The notes beneath the pieces are model-generated. The model was not told where the DNA came from, searched no databases, and saw only the letters and a list, made by a program, of their open reading frames with translations. Source: Macrobrachium rosenbergii (Eukaryota > Arthropoda > Malacostraca > Decapoda > Palaemonidae). From it: a DNA stretch of 64,000 nt. Shown piece after piece: positions 24,801 through 34,200 of this stretch. Numbering within the stretch: the stretch's first letter is position 1; every line of letters begins with the position of its first letter. The stretch covers positions 26,413,122 to 26,477,121 of the forward strand of contig NC_089782.1 in the NCBI RefSeq assembly GCF_040412425.1, written 5' to 3'. The position numbers and the translations under genes were made by a program.

Positions 24801-27800
24801 TTTTTATGGTGGGATTGGTTGATATAGAAGTTTAATAACAGACAACATCAAGGAGTGGAAAACTTCAGAATCTTGACTTACTTTTTGTAAATCGTAGGCA
24901 GATACTGAGATTAGTTTGAATATAATTGCAAATTGCCAAAGGGTTGTTCATGAGTAATTCAGTTTTATAAAGTTATACAGTATATGATTTTGTTAATGCT
25001 GAGCTGTCTTTTTCAGTCACATTATTTTATCAGTGTATTTGTGCTTATGGAAATACAGACCATCACCTTTTATGTAGGAATATCCTTCAAGTTGAGCTGG
25101 AATTGATGGTAGAAACTTGGTAACAAGGTAGGTGTGCCACCAAGTGAGGATACCTTGCTGTGCTTTTTGCTGTCTACCCGGTTGGAACTTTTTTTGGTTG
25201 AGCGTTTATTTACCTTTTTAACATGAATGAAAAGAGTGAACAATGGAGGTGCAAAGGACATGAGCAAGTTTGTGTGGTGCTTTGTGTCCTCCATTAGGTA
25301 GATCCTCCTTCATAGGGATAGGATCCGCAGTCTTGACCTTCCCTGTGAAAAGTATGCAGGTTGGTCTCTATTTCAGTGGAAAAGATTTATGATTAAGAGG
25401 AAAAAGTGTTTGTAGGTGTTGTCAGAAAGGAAGACCCCCTTTGCTCCACCAAACATCATCAGGTCCTTCTTCCCCAGCCTCCTGGAACCTCTCTCTGCTC
25501 CTTCTATGCATCACAGCTTGCTCAGCTGAAGGGACTATGCACATGAAGGTGAGTGCCTTCACAAGCTCTCATTTATTGGTGAGTCAGGTGCATGTGCTGG
25601 GCTGTCCCTAGGTGAGGCCTCTATGCTTCACCGTCACCTAGCCATACCGTGTCAGCCTTGCTGAGGGTGACCGTCAATTGAGTACCTTTGGAAGACGTGG
25701 CCTGTCTTTGGCATTTAGGGAAGCCCATCTTTTTTGCATGTTCCTTCAAGTTACTCCTACTAAGGAGAACAATGCTTTTGAGCCTCCTCTAGCAGTTGTA
25801 CTTCCCATGGGAGATGTCTCCACAGCATCAACCTTGACAACTGTTTTGTTGACATCTGCTGTTCTCCCCTTGACCAGTCCTGTGGAACCTCAAGGGGAGT
25901 GTAAGACATGATCAAGGAGAAAATTGATCAAGTGCAAGTGCACTTTGTCTCACTTATCATGCTTTTTGTGAAACTCTTCCTCTTCCTTCCCCCTCATCAA
26001 CTACCTCTTCTTCCTCTCATAGGAAGCAGAAGAATCCTAGAATCCTTCTCATAAGAAGTTGCGATAGGCTTCAAGCAAGTACTTTTCCACTTCTAGGGGT
26101 GGCAGTGGTAGTTGTTCACCAGTGGCTGCTATATTTACCATAAGTAGGTCTCACATGGGTTTCTGTGCATACTCAGTACCTTGAATTTTCCTGTAGCTTA
26201 TCAGACAGGAGGACTGCCTGTGACTTTTACACCTGAGCTTCTCAAAAGCATATGGGGTTGAGTCAGGGCTGCATTATTGTTCAGTGCATGCAGAGTCTCC
26301 AGATTGTACTCATGCAGATGGAGTTCATGCCAACAGGTAGCCATTATACAATACTGTTGCAATATTTATGGATAACCATGACAATGTGGGTGTGTACGAT
26401 TGTAGAGCTCCTCAGTCAATTTGTGGTTTGCCTCAAACCCCATAGCAAACCCTGGAGGTACTCCCCTGTTCACCATCAAAACATGGAATATGACATGTCC
26501 AGTCAGTTGAGAGATGACTTCCCACCTCAGGGGTGAATCTCCTATATAAAAGGCAGTGGTTTGTATTCCTGTAGAAACAACTCTCTGGTTTTTAAAGTAA
26601 TGTTTATTTTTCCATTTATCATAATCTCACCTCAACCACCCCACTTAGTCCCTGATGCTTAGGGGAAAAAATGCTCGTTGATGGCGAGTTGGGGTTTCCC
26701 TCCTGCTCAACCTCCTACCACCAGTTAACTACCTTGTTACTAAGTTTCAACCACCAATTCCAGTTCATTTTGAGAAATACTGCAACATAAAAGTGTATGA
26801 TTTGTGTATCCAGGAAAAATACAAATTAATTTTAAAATTTGTGCTAATGTTATGTATAGTAATTAGATTAAGGTGTATCCCTTATTCCATGAATTGTGAA
26901 CATCATTTGAGGTATTCCTTTACATTATGTGAAAATTTAATGCATAATTTTTTCTGTTTTCAAGATTACTTTATTGCACATGTTTATTGATCTTTTAGTT
27001 TATTGCAATAATTTGGATAATACTTTGCTGTTAATTAATGCTCTAAATCTGAGCAAATTTTCTTTTTCATGCTTTAGTCTCAGATGATTTCCACTGTGTT
27101 TTTTAGGCTTTAGACCCTTCCTTTGTATGTTTTTCAAGTCTATGAGCAAGTCATGTTGCTTAAGCTCCTTTACAACTCTCCGTGCTTTTAAAATGATTTC
27201 TCATTGCCAGAGATCAGTGTCTTAACTTTTATGTTGCTCTAATTTTATTCCTTTAATTAAGAAACACTCCTCCTGGAGAGAGAGCTGTGAATTTATAAAG
27301 ATTGAAACTCTATATGGTTTGTTGAACTAATCTATAATACAGATAACATACCAATCTTAAACCCACTACAGTACTTGGTCTTAAGTCCATGTCTGCATGC
27401 TTCATAGTTTGTTTGCTCTATATATTCCTATGTACATCATACTTGATTTGTAAAGTGGAAACACCCGTACGCGGTTTGTGTATGCAGGGAATTCATTTGG
27501 CTTCAAGATTTACAAAATGATTATATCATAATCAGTTGTATTTATTTTGCAGGGGCCAATACAAATTATCCAAATGGTCTTACTGGTACTACTCCATTGC
27601 ACGAAGCTGTAGAAGGAACTAGAGATGCTTTATATGAGGACTTTCATACTGTGTTTCTTTTACTACGATCTCATGGTGCTAGATTAGATGTAGAAACTGT
27701 GTGCAGGAGAATGCTCCTCTGTATCGAGCTCTGCTGCTTGAAAAAAATAAGGCTGCTGCTTTGCTCATTCGGCAGGGGTCAGTATGACTTGCATTGATTT

Positions 27801-28798
27801 GTTAAGTTTTCAGCTTTCAGATAGTGCTGTTTATAGAAAATTTAAAGGATTAATGTATTCATTGCTAATATTTTTGACATCCTATTAAGTAAATGATCAC
27901 AAAATTTTTTGTATCGTCTCATGCAGGTGCTGTGTCAATCATCGGACTCCTGCATGCACCCCAGATTACCTTCACATGGTAGCTCTAAGAGGACATGCTC
28001 CTTTAGCAACTCTGCTCGTTTTAGCTGGGTTTGATCTTTGGAAGGCAGATTGGCTCAGTGGTGTTTTTTCACCAGGAACCTTGAAAGCACGCCTTGCAGC
28101 GGTCAGGTAAGTTAAGGCCCGTCTGTTACATAATTCTTGTGTGTTTCCTGCTGTCAGTGGCTTTTGATTATGCTGTGCCACATGTCTGGTCTCTCATCAT
28201 GCCTTGGTAAGAGAGACTCCCCAAAGTGAAGTCCAGAATTTCATTTTTTTTTATCTGATATCTATTTTTGTTTTAACATCATGCCACTCTGGGTGATATT
28301 CCATTAGTAAAATAAGCTTTGTATGTTTGATTGGTTTCTGACACTGCAGTATTTTGATTCTTCATGCTCATTATGTTTATTCCATACAGCAATGCTGCTG
28401 CAGAAAAGAGTATCTTGACCATATTAGTGAAAGAAGGGGTGCATTATTGAAATATAAATTATTTGACATAATGAACATCTGTAATTTATACAGTTCACTT
28501 CTAAGTTGAATAAAGCTGTGAATTCACAGTTTTATTCTCTTTTATATTGAATTTTATGGCAGTAGGAAGCAGTATACAGTACCATGTTTTGAGGTTTTGA
28601 AATTCTAAACTGTTCCTGTTTGTAAAAGAGCTTTAATGTCTCTGCAGATCACAGCCCTTAACTCTTGGCGAGCTGTGTCGTATTCACATCCGCCAGAGAA
28701 TGGGTGAGAGAATCCAAGTGACCCTTGACACAAATCCTCTTCCACTACGTGTCAAAAGATTTCTTATGCTTGAAGATGTACCAGATGTTGAACTCTGA
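11890..28798 (+). CDS. Ankyrin-repeat and SOCS-box (ASB-type) protein, 12 coding exons
   Basis: Joined exons are 11890-11977, 12300-12712, 14268-14493, 14868-15104, 18239-18445, 20994-21124, 21926-22121, 22899-23029, 24633-24756, 27553-27777, 27927-28106 and 28648-28798. All have AG acceptors and GT donors with matching phases, giving about 769 residues. Ankyrin repeats 1-2 occupy about residues 8-65, a low-complexity insert 66-350, and about ten more repeats 365-700 (TALHYA, TALHLAAQRG, SPLHIAASRG, TPLIIAAR, TPLHEAVEG). The SOCS box is 721-763: its BC-box-like TLGELCRIHI has the expected L and C, and LPLRVKRFL resembles a Cul5 box with R where P is usual. Family knowledge: ASB proteins recruit substrates through ankyrin repeats and bind Elongin B/C-Cullin5 through the SOCS box. 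The start ATG has an in-frame TAG at 11881. Exon 10 needs one extra base to stay in frame. I cannot assign the ASB subfamily. Confidence 0.92.
12300..12712 (+). CDS. ASB-type gene, coding exon 2 (residues 30-167)
   Basis: Completes GANVNV of repeat 1, then encodes repeat 2 (RTVLGRAAQLGHLAIVCLLL). It then runs into an acidic stretch (TPEEEDIDTE), a long Ser/Thr/Pro/Ala-rich stretch and a Cys-containing end (CCSPSVDSETCTCSDE). Acceptor CACACAG ends at 12299; donor GTCAGT starts at 12713. The frame continues nine bases past the donor to a stop, so read-through would truncate the protein. Confidence 0.88.
12713..14267 (+). other. ASB-type intron 2
   Basis: Starts with a long (CT)n tract at 12757-12835 close to the donor; the rest is AT-rich with no repeat or exon I can support. 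Confidence 0.5.
12757..12835. repeat. (CT)n microsatellite in ASB-type intron 2
   Basis: Starts about 45 bp after the exon 2 donor. Confidence 0.95.
14268..14493 (+). CDS. ASB-type gene, coding exon 3 (residues 168-242)
   Basis: Encodes LWGLDLSDTNQHSDWEAGLR and onward, with an Asn-rich middle (HNPHNPNQYTPSN) and an acidic end (YVYEYREEDEDTG). There is no recognisable domain, and it forms part of the insert between ankyrin repeats 2 and 3. Acceptor CTTTTCAG ends at 14267; donor GTAAGA starts at 14494. The open antisense frame here is a shadow. Confidence 0.82.
14868..15104 (+). CDS. ASB-type gene, coding exon 4 (residues 243-321)
   Basis: Encodes a strongly His/Arg-rich segment (ERRHHHQPHRHSAS; later RRRRRHARHNHRSHRHERDH) interrupted by a Ser/Asp/Glu patch (SSDSEFETEN). 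Acceptor TGTCCAG ends at 14867; donor GTAGGC starts at 15105; phase 1 is kept on both sides. The basic cluster could act in nuclear localisation or nucleic-acid or metal binding. That is inference only. Confidence 0.82.
15246..15438. mobile_element. MITE with terminal inverted repeats and TA target duplication
   Basis: 193 bp. The left end CAGGCAGTCCCTGTTTAATG is mirrored by the right end, whose complement reads CAGGCAATCCTTGGTTATTG; both continue GCGGG. TA flanks both sides (15244-15245, 15439-15440). A second inner inverted repeat pairs 15297-15325 with 15339-15368. CAGG-type ends with TA duplication fit Tc1/mariner-pogo (Tigger-like) non-autonomous elements. Confidence 0.8.
16525..16780 (-). 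mobile_element. Diverged SINE-family segment
   Basis: Shares the order TTTACAGCATCCCTTC, GGCTGCAACCA, TACCTCCGTTC, TCTTTCTTC and AAGCGCTGAATG with the better copies at 54.6 and 55.8 kb. Confidence 0.5.
18239..18445 (+). CDS. ASB-type gene, coding exon 5 (residues 322-390)
   Basis: Begins with the last of the His-rich insert (GRHKGLVHSHHSSPWL), then a Leu-rich linker. It then encodes ankyrin repeat 3 (NQQDAYGRTALHYATEQGHT, then YIVHMLIKSG). Acceptor CTTGCAG ends at 18238; donor GTACAG starts at 18446. Confidence 0.9.
18446..20993 (+). other. ASB-type intron 5
   Basis: Non-coding. A segment at about 18840-18990 (AAGGGTTCACGCC followed by SINE-like sequence) may be an old tRNA-derived SINE. 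Otherwise nothing is recognised. Confidence 0.4.
20994..21124 (+). CDS. ASB-type gene, coding exon 6 (residues 391-434)
   Basis: Encodes ankyrin repeat 4: AEHMTALHLAAQRGMAEVIT followed by LLLEGGARVNNK. The incoming phase joins exon 5 to give IKSG-VRVD, the expected hairpin loop between repeats. Acceptor TCCCAG ends at 20993. The donor GTTAGA at 21125 is weaker than the others in the gene. Confidence 0.9.
21926..22121 (+). CDS. ASB-type gene, coding exon 7 (residues 435-499)
   Basis: Encodes ankyrin repeats 5 and 6: SSPLHIAASRGYTDIVETLL with DRGAKIDS, then RTPLILAVSRSHYKVVQLLL with KRGAKVN. Acceptor AACTCAG ends at 21925; donor GTAAGC starts at 22122. Confidence 0.92.
22899..23029 (+). CDS. 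ASB-type gene, coding exon 8 (residues 500-543)
   Basis: Encodes ankyrin repeat 7 (GYTPLCEAVWHKDLKLVQML with LTAGAKI) and the start of repeat 8 (LLHYAVLHRHYQ). Acceptor TTATCAG ends at 22898; donor GTACAG starts at 23030; it exits in phase 0. Confidence 0.9.
23030..24632 (+). other. ASB-type intron 8
   Basis: AT-rich. No exon or repeat family recognised. Confidence 0.4.
24633..24756 (+). CDS. ASB-type gene, coding exon 9 (residues 544-584)
   Basis: Completes repeat 8 (LAEMLLGARCIVN) and encodes repeat 9 (DDNGDTPLIIAARTCQPSII, then KLLLKHG). Acceptor CTCTTCAG ends at 24632; donor GTAAGT starts at 24757. Confidence 0.9.
25045..26810. mobile_element. Degenerate transposon bounded by inverted repeats, in ASB intron 9
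   Basis: The left end (about 25045-25135) contains GAGCTGGAATTGATGGTAGA then AACTTGGTAACAAGGTAG. The right end (about 26719-26810) has the same sequence inverted (CTACCTTGTTAC, AAGTTTCAACCACCAATTCC). The interior, about 1.6 kb, is more GC-rich than the intron and has only broken frames (for example 25678-25911, +). A DIRS-like origin or a simple foldback are both possible. Confidence 0.6.
27553..27777 (+). CDS. ASB-type gene, coding exon 10, with apparent one-base frameshift
   Basis: Encodes repeat 10 (GTTPLHEAVEGTRDALYEDF then HTVFLLLRSHGARLDVE). After about 27715 the ankyrin-like reading (ENAPLYRALLLEKNKAAALL) is in another frame. Exon length 225 is one base short of what both splice phases require. 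One extra A in the GAAAC run near 27712-27716 would restore the frame. As given, the frame runs on through about 27795 and would be cut short. Acceptor TTTTGCAG ends at 27552; donor GTCAGT starts at 27778. Confidence 0.8.
27927..28106 (+). CDS. ASB-type gene, coding exon 11 (residues 660-719)
   Basis: Encodes the end of repeat 11 (GCCVNHRTPA) and repeat 12 (TPDYLHMVALRGHAPLATLL with VLAGFDLWK). A linker leading into the SOCS box follows (GVFSPGTLKARLAAV). Acceptor CATGCAG ends at 27926; donor GTAAGT starts at 28107; it exits with two bases. Confidence 0.9.
28390..28450 (+). CDS. Possible alternative terminal exon of the ASB-type gene (no SOCS box)
   Basis: An acceptor-like CCATACAG ends at 28389. 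Joined in phase to exon 11, it gives the codons SNAAAEKSILTILVKEGVHY followed by TGA at 28448-28450. AATAAA lies downstream at 28509-28514. This would make an isoform whose ankyrin domain lacks the Elongin/Cullin-5 binding box. The reading is short, so it could be chance. Confidence 0.4.
28509..28514 (+). terminator. Candidate proximal poly(A) signal AATAAA
   Basis: A canonical hexamer 59 nt after the stop of the candidate alternative terminal exon and before the SOCS-box exon. Its use would give a SOCS-less transcript. Confidence 0.35.
28648..28798 (+). CDS. ASB-type gene, coding exon 12: SOCS box and stop
   Basis: Encodes SQPLTLGELCRIHIRQRMG, then TLDTNPLPLRVKRFLMLED, ending VPDVEL and TGA at 28796-28798. 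The first half fits the Elongin-binding BC box, (A/P/S/T)LxxxCxxx(A/I/L/V). The second half resembles the Cullin-5 box. The SOCS box sits alone in the terminal exon, so alternative terminal-exon choice can remove it. Acceptor TCTGCAG ends at 28647. Confidence 0.93.
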
Positions 28799-30089
28799 CC
28801 CTGTCCAAGGATTTTGTTTGAGTCAGAACTATTAAACACAAACATTGCTCAGAAAGAAGTGAATGACTGCATAAAATAAGGCAACACAAAGTGCATGGAA
28901 CTATTATTGTCACTTTCTGAAAGTGTCAATTTCATATGTGATATTTCGTACAGTTTTTCACAAATAGTCACATACTCATAGTTTGAAATAATGAAAGGTG
29001 CTTGTAACAGTAAAGTGATGTATCATTGAAATGGAATCTCCTGTATTTTTTACAATGTGTTAAATGCACAATATAGTAATGTATGCTTAAAAGTATAAAG
29101 GTGCTGGTTTGGGATTCAGTAACCTGATATTTATTATTTATATATTGTACATTATTGTTTACTGTAAAGTATAAAACATATTGTTCAGCTTTAGATCGAT
29201 GCTTGGACTGTAAATTTTGTAGCCTTTTTCAAAGACGGTTAATTTTACCCTTTTGGAAAATGGAATTTTATTTTTTACAGCACTTTTATAGTGCTTATTA
29301 TCTGGTGTCAATTTAAGATGGAGGAAACTATATATGAAAAGTTTCAAATGCAACATGTATTTCAGAACTGGATATTAATTTTACACAAAGGCTTTGTATC
29401 AAGCAGGTTTTGAGAGTAGCCACCATTCCTTCTTGCTGTAAATTATTAGTCTCCAGCCATGTTTGTCAACAGAACTTTGTTTGTTTGCTTTGAAAGGTAC
29501 ATGTACTTTTTTGTATAAGTGTCACAAAGTTTGTTAGATAAGTTGGGTATTAAATATTTATACATTTAACTTACATTAACAGACTGTGAGTGATCCAATA
29601 ATGTCATTTGCTTGGTAAGAGAAATGAGGTACCTTGACTACCTTAATGAAGGTTCTCTGCCACCAAACTCCCATTCTTCAGAAACGTGCACTGCATTATT
29701 GCACTTGTCATACTGTGTTAGAATTCAGTGTGCCATTGCATTGTTACAGTGGTAATTTTCCATTTATGCTCAAGGCAGGGGGTGTTGCATAGTAAAAGTG
29801 AAGAATGTTTATTAATGTTATCACAGAAAATGTACACAATACAAAGATATGTAGACATCACATTTCTTGCAAAACAAGGAGGGATGCATATTAAGTGATC
29901 ACAAACTATGCTCAAGATTGACAATCACAAGATATGATTGAGAGTTGTGATGATGTACATTAACCCCATTAATAATTTTTTATCTTTTATTCAACAGCAG
30001 CACAAAGTAGTCCTTTCAATCCCGCTTCCACACTCACTGCCACATAGCGTCCATTCTTAGCATAGTCTTACTTGCACAGCACTGCCTTG

Positions 30090-30260
30090 CATAACACATT
30101 GTGGACAGTACTGAAGGTTCCTTACAGCAACCTTTTGTTTCCCAGTGGCATTCCTCTTTGCCTACTACTTATTTTGCTTTGGTCTCTTCCCACCTAGGCG
30201 TTCACATGAACAACTGTACCTTGCTCTAATTTTCAGTTCTCATGTAAGAAAATATCCTTT
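30090..30260 (-). mobile_element. Diverged SINE-family segment in the ASB 3' UTR
   Basis: GTACTGAAGGTTCCTTACAG, CAACCTTTTG and the later TCTTCCCACCTAG are shared in order with 33920-34125. Confidence 0.45.
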
Positions 30261-30850
30261 AGGCAGTGTTCTACTATATACTGAACTACACCAATTCTTG
30301 GTAGCTTTAGGCATACTATACTAGTTGTAAAAATTTATTATGCCCAGGTTGAGCTGGTAGTAATGTACATTATCTACTGAAACCTAGTAACAGAGTCTGT
30401 TAATGCGATAATTTGAAGATTTATTTCATGTACATGTAAAATTTCAACTAAGTGTTGATGAAGGTTTTTTAAAAATTTCTTTTGATGGGTCATCAGTATA
30501 TTTTTAATTTAAGTAGTTATTGTTGTACAGTAGTTCATTTTAATGTATATAACTGGAGATGTTTAACTTAAGTAGACACCAGCTGTAGGTAAAGTTGTAT
30601 ATGTTAGATAAAAGCTTCTCTCAAATAATTTGGGCATAATTTTGCCAGTCTTAGGGTCAGCAGAAAACTGCTTCCATCCAGTGTGATAAATTCATATTTA
30701 AAGCTTTACTCTTCAAGTATGTTATTTTTTATTTTGTGCCATGTTTGTTTTTCTTGGAATATTTAATTTGTTAGATTTTAGTAGTTTATGTATGTTATTT
30801 GTTAAGATGTTTAAAGAAGTATGGTTATTATATTGCAACAAAAGTATATT

Positions 30851-30856
30851 AATAAA
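30851..30856 (+). terminator. Candidate distal poly(A) signal AATAAA of the ASB-type gene
   Basis: Canonical hexamer followed by T/GT-rich sequence (TTGTCATTTTTGTGG) about 25-40 nt downstream. It is the last + strand signal before the oppositely oriented CACUL1-like gene. Confidence 0.5.
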
Positions 30857-30934
30857 ATATTTACCATTATCGTAATGAATTGTCATTTTTGTGGAGTGTC
30901 AGGTGAGAAAATTGTATAAGTACAACTCACGTTT

Positions 30935-30940
30935 TTTATT
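30935..30940 (-). terminator. Second candidate poly(A) signal for the CACUL1-like gene
   Basis: Minus-strand AATAAA about 70 nt beyond the first one. It could extend the 3' UTR toward the + strand gene's end. Confidence 0.3.
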
Positions 30941-31008
30941 TAACGAAAGTCCATTCCTTTCCTGAGTTTTGAAAGGGTAACTTGAGAAAAGTCTAAAAAT
31001 ATGGAATC

Positions 31009-31014
31009 TTTATT
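31009..31014 (-). terminator. Candidate poly(A) signal AATAAA of the CACUL1-like gene
   Basis: Minus-strand AATAAA 72 nt after the stop. A second one lies at 30935-30940. Both are within about 160 bp of the opposing gene's distal signal at 30851, so the two transcripts may abut or overlap. Confidence 0.5.
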
Positions 31015-31085
31015 TAAACATCAATAATATAAATCTAGATATGATAAAATTGCACTTCATACTTGGAATAATCGGTGGTATTGCT

Positions 31086-31250
31086 CTAAGTAGACATTTC
31101 TTCATCCAAATGCCTTTTTCTACCTTGAGTGCTTGTGTTAGCCCAAGTCTGTCGTAAGGAAGCCTGTAGCTCTTGAGTTTCACAGATGTAACTGGATAAT
31201 TCATGCTCACGCATGGGAGGTAGGATACCAGGAATGAAGCCAACAAATGC
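31086..31250 (-). CDS. CACUL1: CACUL1-like gene, coding exon 6 and stop (residues 210-263)
   Basis: Encodes AFVGFIPGILPPMREHELSS, YICETQELQASLRQTWANTS and TQGRKRHLDEEMST. The stop TAG reads from 31088 to 31086. Acceptor TCCTCACAG. The basic GRKRH run near the end is a possible nuclear localisation signal. Confidence 0.9.
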   Translation of the reverse strand, partial: AFVGFIPGILPPMREHELSSYICETQELQASLRQTWANTSTQGRKRHLDEEMST

Positions 31251-34200
31251 CTGTGAGGAAATTAAATTATATCCTTAAACAGTACTATGATCTTGACAAT
31301 ATAATTCTATTTACAAAAGGCAATATATTACACTTATTTATGGTTCACCTATGTACTAAAAATAATTCCAAAATATTTAAATTATGCCATGCCGAACTCA
31401 CCATACCAGCCGTATAATACAATAAAGATAAGTCAAAAACAGAAAGCATCTCGCACTCACGAACCTCACACTTACTCAGTGACATGCAATATGAACATTT
31501 GTTGTCATTTATGTCAGCATTCATAAGATGGTCCTGTTGCTACTTTATATGCAGAACAATTATGAAAATCTATATGCAGTACATACAAAACCAAGTTCAC
31601 TAATGAGTTGTGCAAAAACCTGTACTTTCAGAGAGATGACCATGGTAAGGAAAAACTATATGCAAGTAAAATACAAAATATGAAATAAAATTTACAAATT
31701 GAGTAGCAAAGGATATTGAAAATAAAAGGTCATACATATGCAAATTTACAGGTCACCTAAAGAAGACACTCCTACACTTTTTCACAAAAGTAAATGGTAC
31801 TTTTCAGGCTCAGGAGTAATGGCTCTTTGGAGTAACCAAAATTCAATGGTTTACCCTAACTTCTTCTTCTTCTTTTAACGTGCTTTTATTCAGGCTTTCT
31901 ATGGGGTAGAAATGCCTCTTTGAAGGACTTTTTGATTTATTTTAGAAAAACTATTTACCTGCCCTGATTTAATAACGTGTAGTGGGTAAATTATCCTCAA
32001 AGAACAACGCCCTTTCTTCCCAAGATGCTGTATAACCAAAGTTAAAATGTGTGAGATGTTGTTTCTTTAGAAAGGTGTTGTAGTGGCTTTGTTTTTTCTG
32101 TACAGCTGCTACAATGCTTTATAAGCAAACCACCGAAAATAGATCTATGCTTCGGATGTTTCCCGGTATAATGCTCTATGAGCCATGGCCCATCCTCAAG
32201 AACAATCAAGATGCTGTATAACCAGCCAAAGTTTCAGTCGGTTTTCTACTGGCCAATGTATAATATAGACCCTTCGGTTTTCAGTATAATGCCATGAATG
32301 GCCCACAACTATGGCCCACCTATCCTTTATCGTTGCCAGAAGCACGATTATGGCTAAGCCTTAAAACAAAACTACTTACGCTAGGGCTGCAATTTGATAT
32401 GTTTGATGACTGGCAACATATCAATTTGCATTTAACTATAGTAACTTTTTAAGATCTAGGAGCAGAAAGTGTGGACAGGACAGACAAAGCCAGCACAATA
32501 GTTTTCTTTTACAGAAAACTAAAAAATCAGCAAAAACAGTTCAGCAAACATCCATCATAGAGGGATCTACTTACTGACTGCTAATCCCATGAAAATGGAA
32601 CCTTTTCACCACCCACTACTGAGCAAAAATTCTTTTACTGATGCAGTGTTGGACACAATATTCTTAACACTAAAACAGAAAAAATGTTAATTCTTGAAAT
32701 ACCAAGACAACGTACCTGAGGATATTTCTTAGAATATTCTGCATTAAACTTATGAATATTTTTGATGAGTGCTGCAATTACATGAGGAGCTATATGGAAA
32801 GGTCTCTCTTCTGTTGTATGCCTTATGACAGCTGGAAAAATGAAACTTTATTAAAAATGTGACTTTGTACAATTCCCTAAAATACTGTACTATCCACTAA
32901 CCCTGCAGACTTTTATTGTTAAAATTGAGTGTCCCAACATATAACAACCAAAGTTCTTATCTGGTCTAAAGTGTTTGCTACTAAGCAGTTCAAACCTAAA
33001 ACCATATAACAATCTTTCATTAAAAGTTCCTGGTTTTTATCTGTGTTTCTATATTAAGCTGATGTTTACTGCAACCTTGACAATTATTTTTGTTCAATAT
33101 TCATATTAACACAATGTTACTACATTTCTAAATTGTTATATGAAGCTGCAATACATAATTTTTTTCAATTTAGTAAATCTTAACTACTGTATTAATAAAC
33201 CCTTGATGCCAACAACAGCTATTTATGAATTGATAATCGAACACATTCCAGTTTAAAATAATGCAATACATAAGAAAATAAAATGAATCTCTTACCTAAT
33301 AATCTTTCAATCACTGGGTCTAAAACATCTATACAAAATAAACTCTGGAGTTCTGCTCGAAGATTAGAACCCAACTTGGTTGCTACGTAAATCCTATTCT
33401 GTAAAATACAATGGAAAAGAAACTGAAAAACATCATGATACTGTATGCGCAAAAGTAATGCCTAAATTATAACACGAGGAAACACATTTGGAGACAAACT
33501 ATTAAGTGGTTGGTTGGATAAATTAAAGCTGTGTAAGGTGCAGCTGCATTATGGATCAGAATGATGAGAGCAATATGAGTGGGAGATATATATATAATTA
33601 ATGATGATTTAAAGTGCAGGCAATAACACAATATCAAGACATTATCCAATGAATTTTGGAAGAAAAAATATAAGGCACCACAAGTACATCTAAGAACTAT
33701 GAAAAGAGGTCAAGTACCATATTGGCCTATTTCCCACCAACCATAGTCTAATCTCTCAAATAAAAGACCAAGATCTATGAAAAGAGGATATGTGATTCCA
33801 TGACTCCATATTCCTCCAACAGTTTCCTACTCTCTTTATGCAAAGATATTCATAACTCATTCCTCATTTATTGATCTAACCATGACAATCTTGCTGACTA
33901 TGTATATCTTGGATAATTCCACTGTATGTTTAGCTCCTTAGCAACACTGAACGTTCACTGTAGCAACCCTTTGGCCCCAGCTGCACTGTGTTCTGCCTTA
34001 TACTTCATGTGTTCTTTAATGTGTCTTCCCACCTAGCTGTCCAAATCTCAATAATATTCTTTGCTTTAATTTTCACATTCAAAAAGAGATTCTTTGGGCA
34101 ATCACTTTGAGAGAGAGACATTTGTCTGGTTAAAATAGTTCATATATATATGTAATTACAATAATCTAGCTGAGGATATGGTAGGCTTTAATGGAAAGAT

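Larger units (their letters stand above)
28799..30875 (+). other. Probable 3' UTR of the ASB-type gene
   Basis: AT-rich, with no splice-linked coding. The clear canonical AATAAA at 30851-30856 suggests a UTR of about 2 kb. It includes a SINE-like segment (about 30090-30260) and a fragment at 30335-30400 resembling the terminal repeat of the 25.0-26.8 kb element. The true 3' end is inferred. Confidence 0.5.

Noticed and set aside
27714..27723. GT...AG pair (GTGTGCAG) that would restore the exon 10 frame if removed
   Set aside because: Eight bases is far too short for an intron; a missing base in the adjacent A run is simpler.
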